This document shows positions 44,293-53,524 of a stretch of 64,000 nucleotides of DNA, in pieces. A program made the translations under genes and the position numbers. The stretch spans positions 62,001 to 126,000 of the forward strand of contig JAFECB010000015.1 in assembly GCA_018242365.1 (NCBI GenBank). The letters are read 5' to 3'. The number at the start of each line of letters is the position of its first letter. The stretch's first letter is position 1. The notes under the pieces were generated by a model. The model saw only the letters and a list, made by a program, of their open reading frames with translations. It did no database searches and had not been told where the DNA came from. The stretch comes from Pseudomonadota bacterium. Lineage in GTDB: Bacteria > Pseudomonadota > Gammaproteobacteria > Xanthomonadales > Xanthomonadaceae.

Positions 44293-45374
44293 GCGGACTC
44301 CCCGTGCACGAATCTCGGCCAACGCCACCAACCCCATGCCGCCAGCAGCGTCCATCCCGCCATCGGCACTGGACAATGCCACGCCAGCACGCCAAGACAG
44401 GGCAACCACAGCAACGCGACCAGCGTGCCGGCGATCATTCGGTGCAAGGTCACGGTGTTGCGTGCGTCGGCTTTGCGGCCTGCGAACCACGCCGCCAGCA
44501 GGATCGGTGCCATCAGCACGAAGAACGCCGCGACCGCGAGGCCATCCCAAGGCCAGCACCGTGCGCGGGGAATTTCCGCACGCGTTGCCGGTGGATTGGC
44601 CTGCGATGCGATGAAGGCTTGCGCATACGAACCGCCGCGTGCGGCCTCCGCGCGCGCCGCCGCTTCCACCCGTGCGAAGGTTTCGGCATCCGGACAGTTG
44701 ACCGACACCGCGTCCAGCGCATCGGAGATCACCGCATGCAGGCGCAGTTCGAAGGCACGATCTGCTTCGCCTGCATCGCGCTGCGGCAAGGTCAGCGCCG
44801 CGCCCACCAGCACCTCGGCGCGCGAACGGAAGCGATCCGGCCCCATGTAGTGCAAGCCGACCGGCACCACCTCGAACTGCGCACCCTCGTCGATCAGCGC
44901 GCGCGCGATCCGCGCCGCACCGCGCTGGTAGGGCAAGGGTCGATGGCCCCACTCGCTGCTGCCTTCCGGGAACACGATGAGGTCGCCGCCGGCACGCAAG
45001 TGCGCGCAGCCTGCGCCGATCGGGTCGGGAATGGTCGCGCGTGCTTCACCAAATCGCTGACGATCTTTTTCACGCACCACGGCAATGCCGCCAATCAGCC
45101 AGCGCAACACCGGATGCTTGAGCAATTGCACCGAGATCAGGCCCGACGCCGCGGGAAACGCACGCAGCACCGTGTAGCCATCGATCGCACCATTGCGATG
45201 ACTGGCAACGATCAACCGCGCAGAAGCGCGCGGCGCAGGCTGGCTTTGCGCGCCGACGATACGTACGCGCCCGAAATAGACGCTGCGCAGCAACGCCGCG
45301 ATTGCACGCACGCGCCAGGGCAGTGGCTTACCCGGTGCGTCGCCGTCGGGTGGGGAAATGGCGGTGTTCGGCAC
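44289..45374 (-). CDS. Glycerolipid acyltransferase (PlsC/LPLAT family)
   Basis: A 361-residue enzyme. Acyltransferase motifs are VASHRNGAIDGYTVLRAFP (an H-x5-D form typical of one LPLAT subgroup), VVREKDRQRF, LIVFPEGSSEWGH and VVPVGLHYMGPDRFRSRAEV. Two hydrophobic segments near the C terminus (about 285-345) anchor it. First gene of a three-gene overlapping operon with the PAP2 and PEP-utilising genes, suggesting a shared lipid pathway. Substrate unknown. Confidence 0.9.
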   Translation of the reverse strand: MPNTAISPPDGDAPGKPLPWRVRAIAALLRSVYFGRVRIVGAQSQPAPRASARLIVASHRNGAIDGYTVLRAFPAASGLISVQLLKHPVLRWLIGGIAVVREKDRQRFGEARATIPDPIGAGCAHLRAGGDLIVFPEGSSEWGHRPLPYQRGAARIARALIDEGAQFEVVPVGLHYMGPDRFRSRAEVLVGAALTLPQRDAGEADRAFELRLHAVISDALDAVSVNCPDAETFARVEAAARAEAARGGSYAQAFIASQANPPATRAEIPRARCWPWDGLAVAAFFVLMAPILLAAWFAGRKADARNTVTLHRMIAGTLVALLWLPCLGVLAWHCPVPMAGWTLLAAWGWWRWPRFVHGESA

Positions 45375-45474
45375 CGGCGCAGTGTCCGGATGCGGACCGG
45401 TGGATGCAAGCCATCCGGGTCAGCCCGCATTCAAGATGTAACACGCTCCTGCGCTGCACGCGGCGGGCAATGCC

Positions 45475-46416
45475 TCAGTCGTCGTCGCCGTCGAGTTGCG
45501 CCGTTCTCGCCCGGGTCATGTCCGCAAGGCAATGGTCCAGCGCTGCACCCTGCTGTTGGCCGCAGCGCGCGTCACGGCTGCTGATCCAGGCACGCTGATC
45601 GGCGCGGATGCGGGCATCGCTGGCCGTGTCACCGGTCATTGAGCGCCGCCGATACACCTGCGCCATCCGTCGATCCAGACGCGCCAGCTCGGCGCTGGCG
45701 CAGATCGCATGTTCGATCGGTGTCCCTGCCTTGTCGCAGTCGAACGACGGCACTGGCGTACGCAGGTTGGAACGCAGCGCGCCCTGCAAGGCGGAGAGCG
45801 GGATCTCCACCTCCTGCGGACCCGACGAATACGGACCCACGGCGTAGGGATCGAAGCGGATCTGCAGTGCATTCGGCAGCAGCACGAAGGTCTGGAAGCT
45901 GGCCCAGTCGGGGCCGGCGCCGCGCTGCAGCCACGCAGCATCCGATTCATCGGGCAGCAACGTGCGGCTGAGCCTGGTGATGGTCAGCGCACTCAGTCGC
46001 TGCAAGCCCTTGCGGCCATCGATGACCTGCTCGATGTCGATCTGCGCGCCTTCGGGCAACAGGAAGTTGAAGGCCACGGCATTGTGGTTGGGATGGGCGC
46101 CGCCGGCATAGCTGTCGATCCCGAACACCACCGAGAACAGCTTGCCGTCGTTGCGGGGAATCTCGTAATCGATGTCGAGCGACCACGGCGAGCCGGAACC
46201 GACGTCATCTGCGCTGACATTGCGGTAGTCGTCGGCCTGCTGCCTGGCCCATTGGCCCAGCTGCGCATCGATGGCGGCATTGCCGGTGCGCGGCCAGGCC
46301 ACCGAGATTTCGACCTGCGCGTTCTTCGATGTGATCTTGCGTTCCTGCACCGGCAGCCCACTGGCCAGCACCGTGCCGGAAACCAGCAACAGCGCGGAAA
46401 CGATCCAGCCTTTCAT
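45475..46416 (-). CDS. Exported DUF3298 / LprI-domain protein
   Basis: A 313-residue secreted protein. Signal peptide MKGWIVSALLLVSGTVLASG. The middle (about 30-215) resembles the DUF4163/DUF3298 pair of RsiV-like proteins (ITSKNAQVEISVAWPRTG, FGIDSYAGGAHPNHNAVAFN, AVGPYSSGPQEVEIPLS). The C terminus is an LprI-type domain with paired cysteines (FDCDKAGTPIEHAICAS, DARCG, LDHCLADM). LprI and RsiV both relate to lysozyme, so a lysozyme-inhibitor role is plausible. ATG 46416 places the signal peptide at the N terminus. Confidence 0.87.
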   Translation of the reverse strand: MKGWIVSALLLVSGTVLASGLPVQERKITSKNAQVEISVAWPRTGNAAIDAQLGQWARQQADDYRNVSADDVGSGSPWSLDIDYEIPRNDGKLFSVVFGIDSYAGGAHPNHNAVAFNFLLPEGAQIDIEQVIDGRKGLQRLSALTITRLSRTLLPDESDAAWLQRGAGPDWASFQTFVLLPNALQIRFDPYAVGPYSSGPQEVEIPLSALQGALRSNLRTPVPSFDCDKAGTPIEHAICASAELARLDRRMAQVYRRRSMTGDTASDARIRADQRAWISSRDARCGQQQGAALDHCLADMTRARTAQLDGDDD

Positions 46417-46533
46417 TGCAAGCCCTGATGCGCGATTCACAGCAATCTCTCCCGAGTTCCTTGTCTTTGAAACGGAACAAGGCAGCGGCATCGGCCGGCG
46501 CGGAACTCCAGCAGCAAGCGCACCCACCTCGCG

Positions 46534-46938
46534 CTATGTCCTCAGCTTGCCCAATATCGAGATGTTTTGCAGCAGCCGATCCTGATCTTCCGGCTTCAAG
46601 TGCGGATGCCTGAGCAGGTCGTCGTAAAGCCGACTGCTTTCATCGTACAAGCCCAGCTTCGCACAATAGGCGGCCCGATTTTCGGCGATGAAGTACGACT
46701 CCGTCTTCCGCTCCAGATCGACTGCGGACGCGTAGGTTTCCAGGGCTTTCCCGGTATCACCCATCTGGTCCTGCACGATCGCGATGTTCATGCACATCAT
46801 GGCCCGGTCGAAGTCGGGCAGGTCGCTGTGGACGAGTTGCTCAAGGACTTCGATCGCCGCGGGCCGATCCCCCGCCTCGACCAGGGCGGACGCACGGCTG
46901 GCCAGCGCGGGATACAGCTGTTTGTCCATTGCCCTCAT
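46534..46938 (-). CDS. TPR-like helical repeat protein
   Basis: A 134-residue, all-helical protein with three tetratricopeptide-like repeats (ALVEAGDRPAAIEVLEQL, IAIVQDQMGDTGKALETYAS, AAYCAKLGLYDESSRLYDDL). No signal peptide. It may mediate protein contacts. The start could be 46938 or MDKQLYPAL at 46929. It lies 46 bp downstream of the YqhA-family gene on the same strand. Confidence 0.75.
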   Translation of the reverse strand: MRAMDKQLYPALASRASALVEAGDRPAAIEVLEQLVHSDLPDFDRAMMCMNIAIVQDQMGDTGKALETYASAVDLERKTESYFIAENRAAYCAKLGLYDESSRLYDDLLRHPHLKPEDQDRLLQNISILGKLRT

Positions 46939-46984
46939 TCACTCCTTGCCAGACCTGCCCCGCTCTGGCGGGAGCCTTCGAACT

Positions 46985-47581
46985 TCAGTGTATGGCGCTT
47001 TCACGCTTGCTGGCGCTTCCGGTCATCAGCTTGTCGGTCCATGCAATCCCGATGGCAGACAGGATGAAGACGATATGGATGATGGTCTGCCACATCACGC
47101 CCTGCGCCGTCGCCTTGGTACACATCGTTTTCGCCAACACCAGCTCATTCGTGCACAGTGGCAGGCCAAGCTGCCCAGCTTCGATGAAGGACTTGAGCAG
47201 GTGGATCGAGGAGATGCCGATGATCGCCATCGCCAGTTTGACCTTGAGCACGCTGGCATTGACGTGGCTCAACCATTCCGGCTGGTCGGGATGGCCTTCC
47301 AGGCGTAGCCGGGAGACGAAGGTTTCATAGCCACCCACGATCACCATGACCAGCAGGTTGGAGATCATCACCACGTCGATCAAGCCCAGCACGATCAACA
47401 TGATGCCCTGCTCGTTCAGGCTGTCCGCGTCGTGGATCAGATGCCACAGTTCCTTGACGAACAGGAACACATACACGCCCTGGGCAACAATCAAGCCCAG
47501 GTACAAAGGCAGCTGCAGCCAGCGCGAAGAAAAGATCAGGGCGGACAGTGGCGAGAGGCGGGTCTGGGGATTCAACTGCAT
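46985..47581 (-). CDS. UPF0114 / YqhA-family membrane protein
   Basis: A 198-residue inner-membrane protein with about four hydrophobic segments. Family features are [51 protein letters not shown] and [20 protein letters not shown]. Function in the family is unknown. The TPR-like gene follows. Confidence 0.92.
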   Translation of the reverse strand: MQLNPQTRLSPLSALIFSSRWLQLPLYLGLIVAQGVYVFLFVKELWHLIHDADSLNEQGIMLIVLGLIDVVMISNLLVMVIVGGYETFVSRLRLEGHPDQPEWLSHVNASVLKVKLAMAIIGISSIHLLKSFIEAGQLGLPLCTNELVLAKTMCTKATAQGVMWQTIIHIVFILSAIGIAWTDKLMTGSASKRESAIH

Positions 47582-47691
47582 GACGAGTCAGTGGCCGAAG
47601 GAATCCACATTGCAGCGGCTCCCGCCCGCCGCGTCAACGCCAAGCGGTTCTCGTCCCGCATGGGCTGCATGTGTAGCGGCCATGCAGCCGC

Positions 47692-50025
47692 TCAGAACTG
47701 CATCTTCAGTTCGAATTCCTTCGGCGGGGTGGCACCGAGCAGATTGCGGACGAAATAGTCCCAACGCCGGCGCATGACGTAGTAACTGTCCATGCCATAG
47801 CCGTGATGCGCATGCGGCAGCAGCAGCAGGTCGAAATCCTTGTTGGCTTTCACCAGCGCATCGACCACCAGCAGGGTGGACTGCGGCGGCACGTTGTCGT
47901 CCATCATGCCGTGGATCAGCATCAGCTTGCCCTTGAGGTGGCTCGCCAGCGGCGCGTTGTCCTGGCCGGTGTAGTTGCTGGTGCCGTCCGGCTTGCGCAC
48001 CATCAGGCCTTGGAAGCGCTCGCCCCAGTCGTCCTCGTAGGACAGGTTCTCGTGGTTGCCGGATTCGGCGATGCCGACCTTGTACACGTCCGGATAGCGG
48101 AACATCGCCGCCGCGGTGGCATTGCCTCCGCCGGAATGGCCCCAGATGCCGGCGCGGCTGGTGTCGATCCACGGATAGCGTTCACCTAACTGCTTCAGCG
48201 CGGCGACCTGATCAGGCAGGGTGTTGTCGGCCATGTTGCCGTAGGACACGTCCTGGAAGGTCTTGCTGCGCATCGGCGTGCCCATGCCGTCGAGTGCAAT
48301 GACGACAAAGCCGAGTTCGGCCAGCGCCTGGTTATCACCCTGCGCCGGCAGGAAGCTGCGGCTGCGCACCGAGCCGACCTGCGGGCCGGGGTAGATGTAG
48401 GTGATGATCGGGTACTTCTTGGCTGGATCGAAATTGGACGGCTTGAACATCTGCCCGTACAGGTCGGTCTTGCCGTCGCGGGCCTTGACCGTGAACGCCT
48501 CCGGTGCCACCCAGCCGGCGGCGCGCAGGCGAGTGAGGTCGGTGCGTGCCAGCTCGGCCACCTGCTTGCCGTCGGCATCTCGTACTACCGCCACTGGCGC
48601 GGTCGCAATGGTCGAGTAGGTGTCGAGGAAATACTTGCCGTCGGCGGAGGCGGTGATGGCGTGGTTGGCGTCTTCCGGCGTCAGTAGTTGCACGTCACCG
48701 CCATCGAGGCCGACCCGGTAGTAATGGACGAAATACGGATCGCGACCGGCCTCGCGGCCCACGCCGGTGAACCACAGGCTGCGGCCCTTGGCATCGAGGC
48801 GAACGATTTTGGCGACGTTCCAGTTGCCGCTGGTGAGCTGGCGCTTGAGCTTGCCGGTGGTCAGGTCATACAGGTACAGATGGCCCCAATCGGATTTCTG
48901 GCTGAACCAGAGAAATTCATTACTCTCCGGAAGGTAGCGCCAGTTCACCGAATCCAGCGCCGGCGCACTCTGGTACTGGGTAGCCACGGTTTCCTTGAAC
49001 ACATCGCGCACGGCACCGGTCTGCGCGTCGGCCACCCGCAAGGTCGCCGATTTGTGACCGCGATCAGTACTGACAAAGGCCAGGGTCTTGCCGTCCTGCG
49101 CCCACTGCACGTCTTCCCAGCCTTCGCCGCAGACGAGGTCGTCGGCGCAGGTCGAGCGGTGCTGATCCGGCGGCATCTGCAAGCGGATCAGCTTTGGTGT
49201 CGCGCCCGACAGGTCGATGACCACACGCTCGATCAAGGTCACGTTCTTGTCGCCGGCGAACGGATAACGCCATTGCTCGACCCGCGGCGCGCCGACATTG
49301 GTTTCGACCAGGGTCATCAGGCTGGTGTTGCGCTGGTCCTGACGGAAGCTGGCGAGCTTCTTGCCATCCGGCGACCACACCACCACCGCATCGCCGGTGT
49401 GCTTCCAGCCGGCGTTGTCGGTGGCATAGCCGTAATCCGGCTTGCCGTCGAAGGTGAGCTGGGTTTCCTTGCCACTGGCAAGATTGCGCACCCACAGATT
49501 CCAGTCGCGCACGAAGGCCTCGCGACTGCCGTCGGGCGAAGCGACGCCCGGCTCATCGCCAGACGGTGCCTGCGTCACTTTGGCGCAACCGGAAGCTGCG
49601 CAGTGGAACCGCCCGGATTGGGCATCAATCTGCAGGCCACCGTCCGCCGCAATCGTGATCTGAAGCGGCGGCAGGCGATCCTTGTTGACCGGCCGACCCT
49701 TGCCGCCAGCGGCGAGATTCATCGCATCGGCCAATGCCTGCGCATCGAAGGCCGGCGTGCTCTTGCCAGTGGCGGGGTTGAACCGCAGCACCTGGGTCTT
49801 GCCATTGGTCTGTTCACGGTAGACGAGGCTGCCGTCGGACAGCCAGATTGCCTGATTGACCGCATGGTCGATCAGCGGCATGGTGCGGTCGGCCAGCATG
49901 CTGGCCGCGCGCTGGTAATCCGCCGTCGTCACCACCGGACTCGGAGGAGTCTGTCCCATGGCCGCCCCCGAGCCGGTCACCAACAAGGCTCCCAGTAGCC
50001 ACGCAAAGCCCGAATTCCTTGCCAT
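47692..50025 (-). CDS. Dipeptidyl peptidase IV (S9B prolyl peptidase)
   Basis: A 777-residue exported serine peptidase removing X-Pro dipeptides. A signal peptide (MARNSGFAWLLGALLVTGSG) precedes a beta-propeller (about 40-490) and an alpha/beta-hydrolase domain. The nucleophile is in GIWGHSGGGNATAAA, the catalytic Asp near GMMDDNVPP and the His in LPHAHHGYG near the C terminus. Close homologues are characteristic of Xanthomonas/Stenotrophomonas/Lysobacter. Dipeptides released could feed the POT transporter at 23.9-25.4 kb. Confidence 0.95.
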   Translation of the reverse strand: MARNSGFAWLLGALLVTGSGAAMGQTPPSPVVTTADYQRAASMLADRTMPLIDHAVNQAIWLSDGSLVYREQTNGKTQVLRFNPATGKSTPAFDAQALADAMNLAAGGKGRPVNKDRLPPLQITIAADGGLQIDAQSGRFHCAASGCAKVTQAPSGDEPGVASPDGSREAFVRDWNLWVRNLASGKETQLTFDGKPDYGYATDNAGWKHTGDAVVVWSPDGKKLASFRQDQRNTSLMTLVETNVGAPRVEQWRYPFAGDKNVTLIERVVIDLSGATPKLIRLQMPPDQHRSTCADDLVCGEGWEDVQWAQDGKTLAFVSTDRGHKSATLRVADAQTGAVRDVFKETVATQYQSAPALDSVNWRYLPESNEFLWFSQKSDWGHLYLYDLTTGKLKRQLTSGNWNVAKIVRLDAKGRSLWFTGVGREAGRDPYFVHYYRVGLDGGDVQLLTPEDANHAITASADGKYFLDTYSTIATAPVAVVRDADGKQVAELARTDLTRLRAAGWVAPEAFTVKARDGKTDLYGQMFKPSNFDPAKKYPIITYIYPGPQVGSVRSRSFLPAQGDNQALAELGFVVIALDGMGTPMRSKTFQDVSYGNMADNTLPDQVAALKQLGERYPWIDTSRAGIWGHSGGGNATAAAMFRYPDVYKVGIAESGNHENLSYEDDWGERFQGLMVRKPDGTSNYTGQDNAPLASHLKGKLMLIHGMMDDNVPPQSTLLVVDALVKANKDFDLLLLPHAHHGYGMDSYYVMRRRWDYFVRNLLGATPPKEFELKMQF

Positions 50026-50260
50026 TGCATCCCCGTCGCATCTCCGCGCAGCCGCGCACCACCGCCGATGCTAGCGCGGGCGGCGCAGGCTTGCCCGTGC
50101 CAATGGTCGGGGATACGCCACCTTCCGTCACAACCGGATCTCGTCGCCACGGGTGGCGTTTCATCCCCCTGCGGCTCCCATCCGTCGGATTCCGCTTGTA
50201 TCGCCGTCCGCCTGCCCGCATATCTGTCGACGTCAACGCTTTGCTTGGAGTCATGTTTCG

Positions 50261-50509
50261 ATGGGACTGATCAGCCTGCTCTGGGGCATCGTCGCCCTGC
50301 TGTGGATGGTGCTGGCCCTGATTCCGCTGGTGGGCTGGGCCAATTGGTTCCTGATCCCGTTCGCCGCCATCGGCGCGATCATCGCCGCGGTCGGAATCAT
50401 GTTCACCCGCGCCAGCCACGACGGCCGGGCGAAAGCGGGACTGGTGCTCAACGGCATCGCGATCGTCGTGGGCGCAGTGCGGCTGATGCTCGGTGGTGGC
50501 GTCTTTTGA
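50261..50509 (+). CDS. Small two-to-three-helix membrane protein
   Basis: An 82-residue protein, MGLISLLWGIVALLWMVLAL..., with hydrophobic segments at about residues 3-22, 26-47 and 60-78 joined by a short basic loop (TRASHDGRAKAG). It resembles DUF4190-like small membrane proteins. ATG 50261 is preceded by GGAG 11 nt upstream. It is divergent from the DPP4 gene. The 264 bp after it contain nothing I can identify. Confidence 0.72.
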   Translation: MGLISLLWGIVALLWMVLALIPLVGWANWFLIPFAAIGAIIAAVGIMFTRASHDGRAKAGLVLNGIAIVVGAVRLMLGGGVF

Positions 50510-50773
50510 TCTGTGAGGGGCAGCCTGTCACCCTCGTAACCCCCGTTCGGACAACGATCCTCCGTGATCTGAACCAGGGGCTACAAAGCGGCGCGCAGGC
50601 TGCGTAAAGTGGCGCGACCGACCTCGGCGCGAGCTGTACCGAAGCCATGAATCTGCCGACTGTTTCGGTGGCGGGGACATGCGTGTTCAGTTGGGCGTTT
50701 CGTGATCGGCAAACTGGAACGCATCCGGGAACCGATGCGAAATTCATGCGCCCCGCCCACCGAGGCTTTCATC

Positions 50774-52570
50774 TTGAACAAGCTGCTGCTCTGCCTGTGC
50801 CTGCTGCCCGCATTTGCGATGGCGCAATCCATTCCCGCCGCAAGCCCGCCGCCGCAGGCCACGCCGGCCAATTCTGCCGATGCCGCCTTCCGCGCGATCT
50901 ACGAGGCTGAGTGGACGTGGCGCATGGCGCAGGGCAACGGCGGTGACGAGGACAGCGACAACAGCACGATCGCGAATGCCCGCCTGCCCGATGTCAGCCC
51001 GCAGGCGCAGGCGAGCCGGCTGGCCTATCTGGACGACGTGCTCAAGCGGCTCGACCGGATCGACGTGGCGGCGCTGTCGCCAGCCGAACGGGTGAACTAC
51101 GCGGTCTATCGTCCGCAGATCGAGCACAAGGCTGCGTCGATCCGTTTCCGCGACTACGAGATGCCGTTCAATTCCGACAGCTCGTTCTGGTCGAACCTCG
51201 ATTTCATGGCCGGTGCCGAGCTGCGGGATGCGGCCGCCTATCGTGCCTACGCCGCGCGCCTGCGCGATGTGCCGCGCTACTTCGACCAGCAGATCGTGAA
51301 CATGCGCTCCGGCCTCGCGCGCGGCTTCAGCGTGCCGCAGGCGGTGCTGGCCGGCCGCGACGTGTCGATCGCGATGACGGCGGACCTGAAGGACCCGCAG
51401 CAGTCCTCATTGTGGGCGCCCTACAAGCGGATGCCCGCAACGATACCGGCGGCCGAACAGGACGCCTTGCGCGCCGAAGGCCGCGCCGCGATCCGCGAGG
51501 CGGTGATTCCGGCCTTCGGCAACCTGCTCACCTTCTTCCGCAGCGAATACATGCCCAAGGCGCGCCAGACGCTGGCCGCCGAAGCGATGCCGGACGGCGT
51601 CGATTGGTATCGCGAACAGATCCGCACCTACACCACGCTCGATCTGTCGCCCGGCGAAATCCACGCCATCGGCTTGAAGGAAGTGGCCTCGATCCACGCC
51701 GAGATGGACGCGATCATCGACCAGGTCGGCTTCGCCGGCCGTTCGCCGCAAACCCGTTTCGCCGATTTCCTGCAGTTTCTGCGCACCGATCCGCAGTTCT
51801 ATGCCAAGACCCCGCAGGAATTGCTCAATGACGCGGCATGGATCAGCAAACGCGTCGATGGCCAGATCGGCCGGATCATCGGTACCCTGCCACGCGGCCG
51901 CTTCACCATCGTACCGGTGCCGGCATCGATCGCGCCCTTCTGGACCGCAGGCCGCGGCGGCGCCGACACCTATTTCGTCAACACCTACGACCTGCCCTCA
52001 CGCCCCCTCTACAACCTGCCCGCGCTGACCCTGCACGAATCGGTGCCCGGGCATTCGTTGCAGCAGCAATTGGTGCGCGAACAGGGCGCGCTGCCGGGCT
52101 TCCGCAAGGAATACATCAGCGCCTACGGCGAAGGCTGGGGCCTGTACAGCGAATGGCTGGGCAAGGAAATGGGCATTTACCAGACGCCCTACGAAAACTT
52201 TGGCCGCCTGACCTATGCGATGTGGCGCGCCTGCCGGCTGGTGATCGACACCGGCATCCACCACATGGGCTGGACTCGCGCACAGGCCATCGCCTACCTG
52301 AAGGACAACACGGCCTTGTCGGAGCACGAAGTCGAGACCGAGGTCGACCGCTATATCAGCTGGCCGGGTCAGGCGCTGTCCTACAAGCTCGGCGAGCTGA
52401 CGATCCTGCGCCTGCGCCGCGAAGCGGAGGCCGCGCTCGGCGCGAAGTTCGACGAACGCGCCTTCCACGACGTGATCCTCGCGCAAGGGTCCGTGCCATT
52501 GCCGGTGCTGGAGTCGCAGGTGCGGGTGTGGGTGGCATCCGTTCAAGCAGCGCCGCCAGCAGCCCCGTAG
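50774..52570 (+). CDS. Exported DUF885-family protein (putative metallopeptidase)
   Basis: A protein of about 598 residues with the family's HESVPGH motif (H-E-x3-G-H) near residue 422 and a downstream YGEGWGLYSEWLG glutamate region, consistent with a zinc-peptidase-like site. The TTG at 50774 (MNKLLLCLCLLPAFAMAQ) was chosen because it makes a clean signal peptide; an in-frame ATG at 50702 would bury it. No experimental function is general for DUF885. A REP-like pair begins immediately at the stop. Confidence 0.88.
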   Translation: MNKLLLCLCLLPAFAMAQSIPAASPPPQATPANSADAAFRAIYEAEWTWRMAQGNGGDEDSDNSTIANARLPDVSPQAQASRLAYLDDVLKRLDRIDVAALSPAERVNYAVYRPQIEHKAASIRFRDYEMPFNSDSSFWSNLDFMAGAELRDAAAYRAYAARLRDVPRYFDQQIVNMRSGLARGFSVPQAVLAGRDVSIAMTADLKDPQQSSLWAPYKRMPATIPAAEQDALRAEGRAAIREAVIPAFGNLLTFFRSEYMPKARQTLAAEAMPDGVDWYREQIRTYTTLDLSPGEIHAIGLKEVASIHAEMDAIIDQVGFAGRSPQTRFADFLQFLRTDPQFYAKTPQELLNDAAWISKRVDGQIGRIIGTLPRGRFTIVPVPASIAPFWTAGRGGADTYFVNTYDLPSRPLYNLPALTLHESVPGHSLQQQLVREQGALPGFRKEYISAYGEGWGLYSEWLGKEMGIYQTPYENFGRLTYAMWRACRLVIDTGIHHMGWTRAQAIAYLKDNTALSEHEVETEVDRYISWPGQALSYKLGELTILRLRREAEAALGAKFDERAFHDVILAQGSVPLPVLESQVRVWVASVQAAPPAAP

Positions 52571-52630
52571 GAGCGCACTGCAAGGGCGCGACTTGCGAGC
52601 CTTCGCGCCCCTGCGCTGCGCTCCTACAGG
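52566..52630. repeat. REP-like palindrome pair, copy 3 (opposite order)
   Basis: GTAGGAGCGCACTGCAAGGG then CGCGA precedes CGCGCCCCTGCGCTGCGCTC then CTAC. The two palindromes appear in the reverse order to copies 1, 2 and 4. The first overlaps the stop codon of the DUF885 gene. Confidence 0.85.
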
Positions 52631-52649
52631 CGTTCTTGGCGGTAAGTGC

Positions 52650-52678
52650 TTGCGTAGTAAGGAAAACCCGCGCATAAT
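52650..52678 (+). promoter_or_regulatory. Promoter of rpmB-rpmG
   Basis: TTGCGT (52650-52655) and CATAAT (52673-52678) are separated by exactly 17 bp, about 97 bp upstream of the rpmB start. No other gene lies between, so this is the likely sigma-70 promoter of the ribosomal protein pair. Confidence 0.75.
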
Positions 52679-52774
52679 GCGCGGCTCACTGCGTCCTGCA
52701 GTGCTTCCCGGCGTTCGCCGGGGCCGCCGTCACCCGGGCTACGGGCGACATCCACACACCAATCGAGGTGCCCA

Positions 52775-53011
52775 GTGTCCAAAGTCTGCCAACTCACCGG
52801 CAAGCGCACGACGACCGGCAACAACGTCTCGCACTCCAATCGCAAGACGCGTCGTCGCTTCCAGCCCAACCTCCACGAGCGCCGTTTCTGGGTCGCCTCG
52901 GAGAACCGTTGGGTCAAGCTCCGTGTTTCCAATGCCGCGCTGCGCACCATCGACAAGAACGGCATCGATGCCGTGCTCGCCGACCTGCGCAAGCAGGGCG
53001 AGAAGGTCTGA
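52775..53011 (+). CDS. rpmB: 50S ribosomal protein L28
   Basis: A 78-residue large-subunit protein: [20 protein letters not shown], then [12 protein letters not shown] and [19 protein letters not shown]. It starts with GTG at 52775, preceded by GAGGTG. It forms a pair with rpmG 13 bp downstream, as in most proteobacteria. Confidence 0.98.
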   Translation: MSKVCQLTGKRTTTGNNVSHSNRKTRRRFQPNLHERRFWVASENRWVKLRVSNAALRTIDKNGIDAVLADLRKQGEKV

Positions 53012-53024
53012 GGAGAACTGAATC

Positions 53025-53189
53025 ATGGCTTCCAAGCGCGACAAGATCCGCCTGATCTCTTCGGCCGGCACCGGTCATTTCTACACGACCGACAAGAACA
53101 AGAAGAACACCCCGAACAAGATGGAGGTCAGCAAGTACGACCCCGTCGTTCGCAAGCACGTGATGTACAAGGAAGGCAAGATCAAGTGA
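53025..53189 (+). CDS. rpmG: 50S ribosomal protein L33
   Basis: A 54-residue protein: [40 protein letters not shown] and a basic tail. It lacks the CxxC zinc pairs, so it is the zinc-independent form. A GAGGAGAAC Shine-Dalgarno sequence precedes the ATG. Cotranscribed with rpmB and followed by a strong terminator. Confidence 0.98.
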   Translation: MASKRDKIRLISSAGTGHFYTTDKNKKNTPNKMEVSKYDPVVRKHVMYKEGKIK

Positions 53190-53268
53190 CGCACTGACGC
53201 GAACGCGCAGCGTTCGCCTTTGTCAGCGCGTCATCCCCGAGTGCTCTTGTCGGGGATCCAGCCGCAAG

Positions 53269-53296
53269 CAAAAGCCCGCAGCAATGCGGGCTTTTG
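53269..53296 (+). terminator. Terminator of rpmB-rpmG
   Basis: CAAAAGCCCGCA (53269-53280) pairs perfectly with TGCGGGCTTTTG (53285-53296) around a GCAA loop. An additional hairpin ATCCCCGA/TCGGGGAT sits just upstream. Confidence 0.88.
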
Positions 53297-53524
53297 CGTT
53301 TCCGACGCATTGAAACGAGCGAAATCCTTGGGCGCGGATCAATGCGGAAAAAGGCGGATAAACACATCAAACATCTCCGTGTTCTCCGCATCCATCCGCG
53401 TCAAATAACCATCAGCAGGCAACCGCGGTCACGCCGGCAGACGCCAGCACGCTACATTCCACGCACTGATCCGCACACTCCGCGTCCATCCGCGTCAAGA
53501 ATCAACGCCCTCGCCGCGCGACGA
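53297..53524. repeat. Intergenic region with degenerate CCATCCGCGTCAA repeats
   Basis: No gene is supported between the rpmG terminator and uppP. CTCCGCATCCATCCGCGTCA at 53384 recurs at 53478 with one change, and related sequence in the other orientation (GCGCGGATCAATGCGGA) starts at 53333. This looks like remnants of another interspersed repeat family. Confidence 0.65.

Noticed and set aside
44293..44952. N-terminal 220-codon extension of the PAP2 gene
   Set aside because: It lies entirely within the acyltransferase gene on the same strand in another frame, has no membrane or enzyme motifs, and the ATGA overlap start at 44292 fits the family.
50510..50773. Possible gene or riboswitch upstream of the DUF885 gene
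   Set aside because: Neither a protein-like frame nor a recognisable aptamer structure could be seen; only minor palindromes are present.
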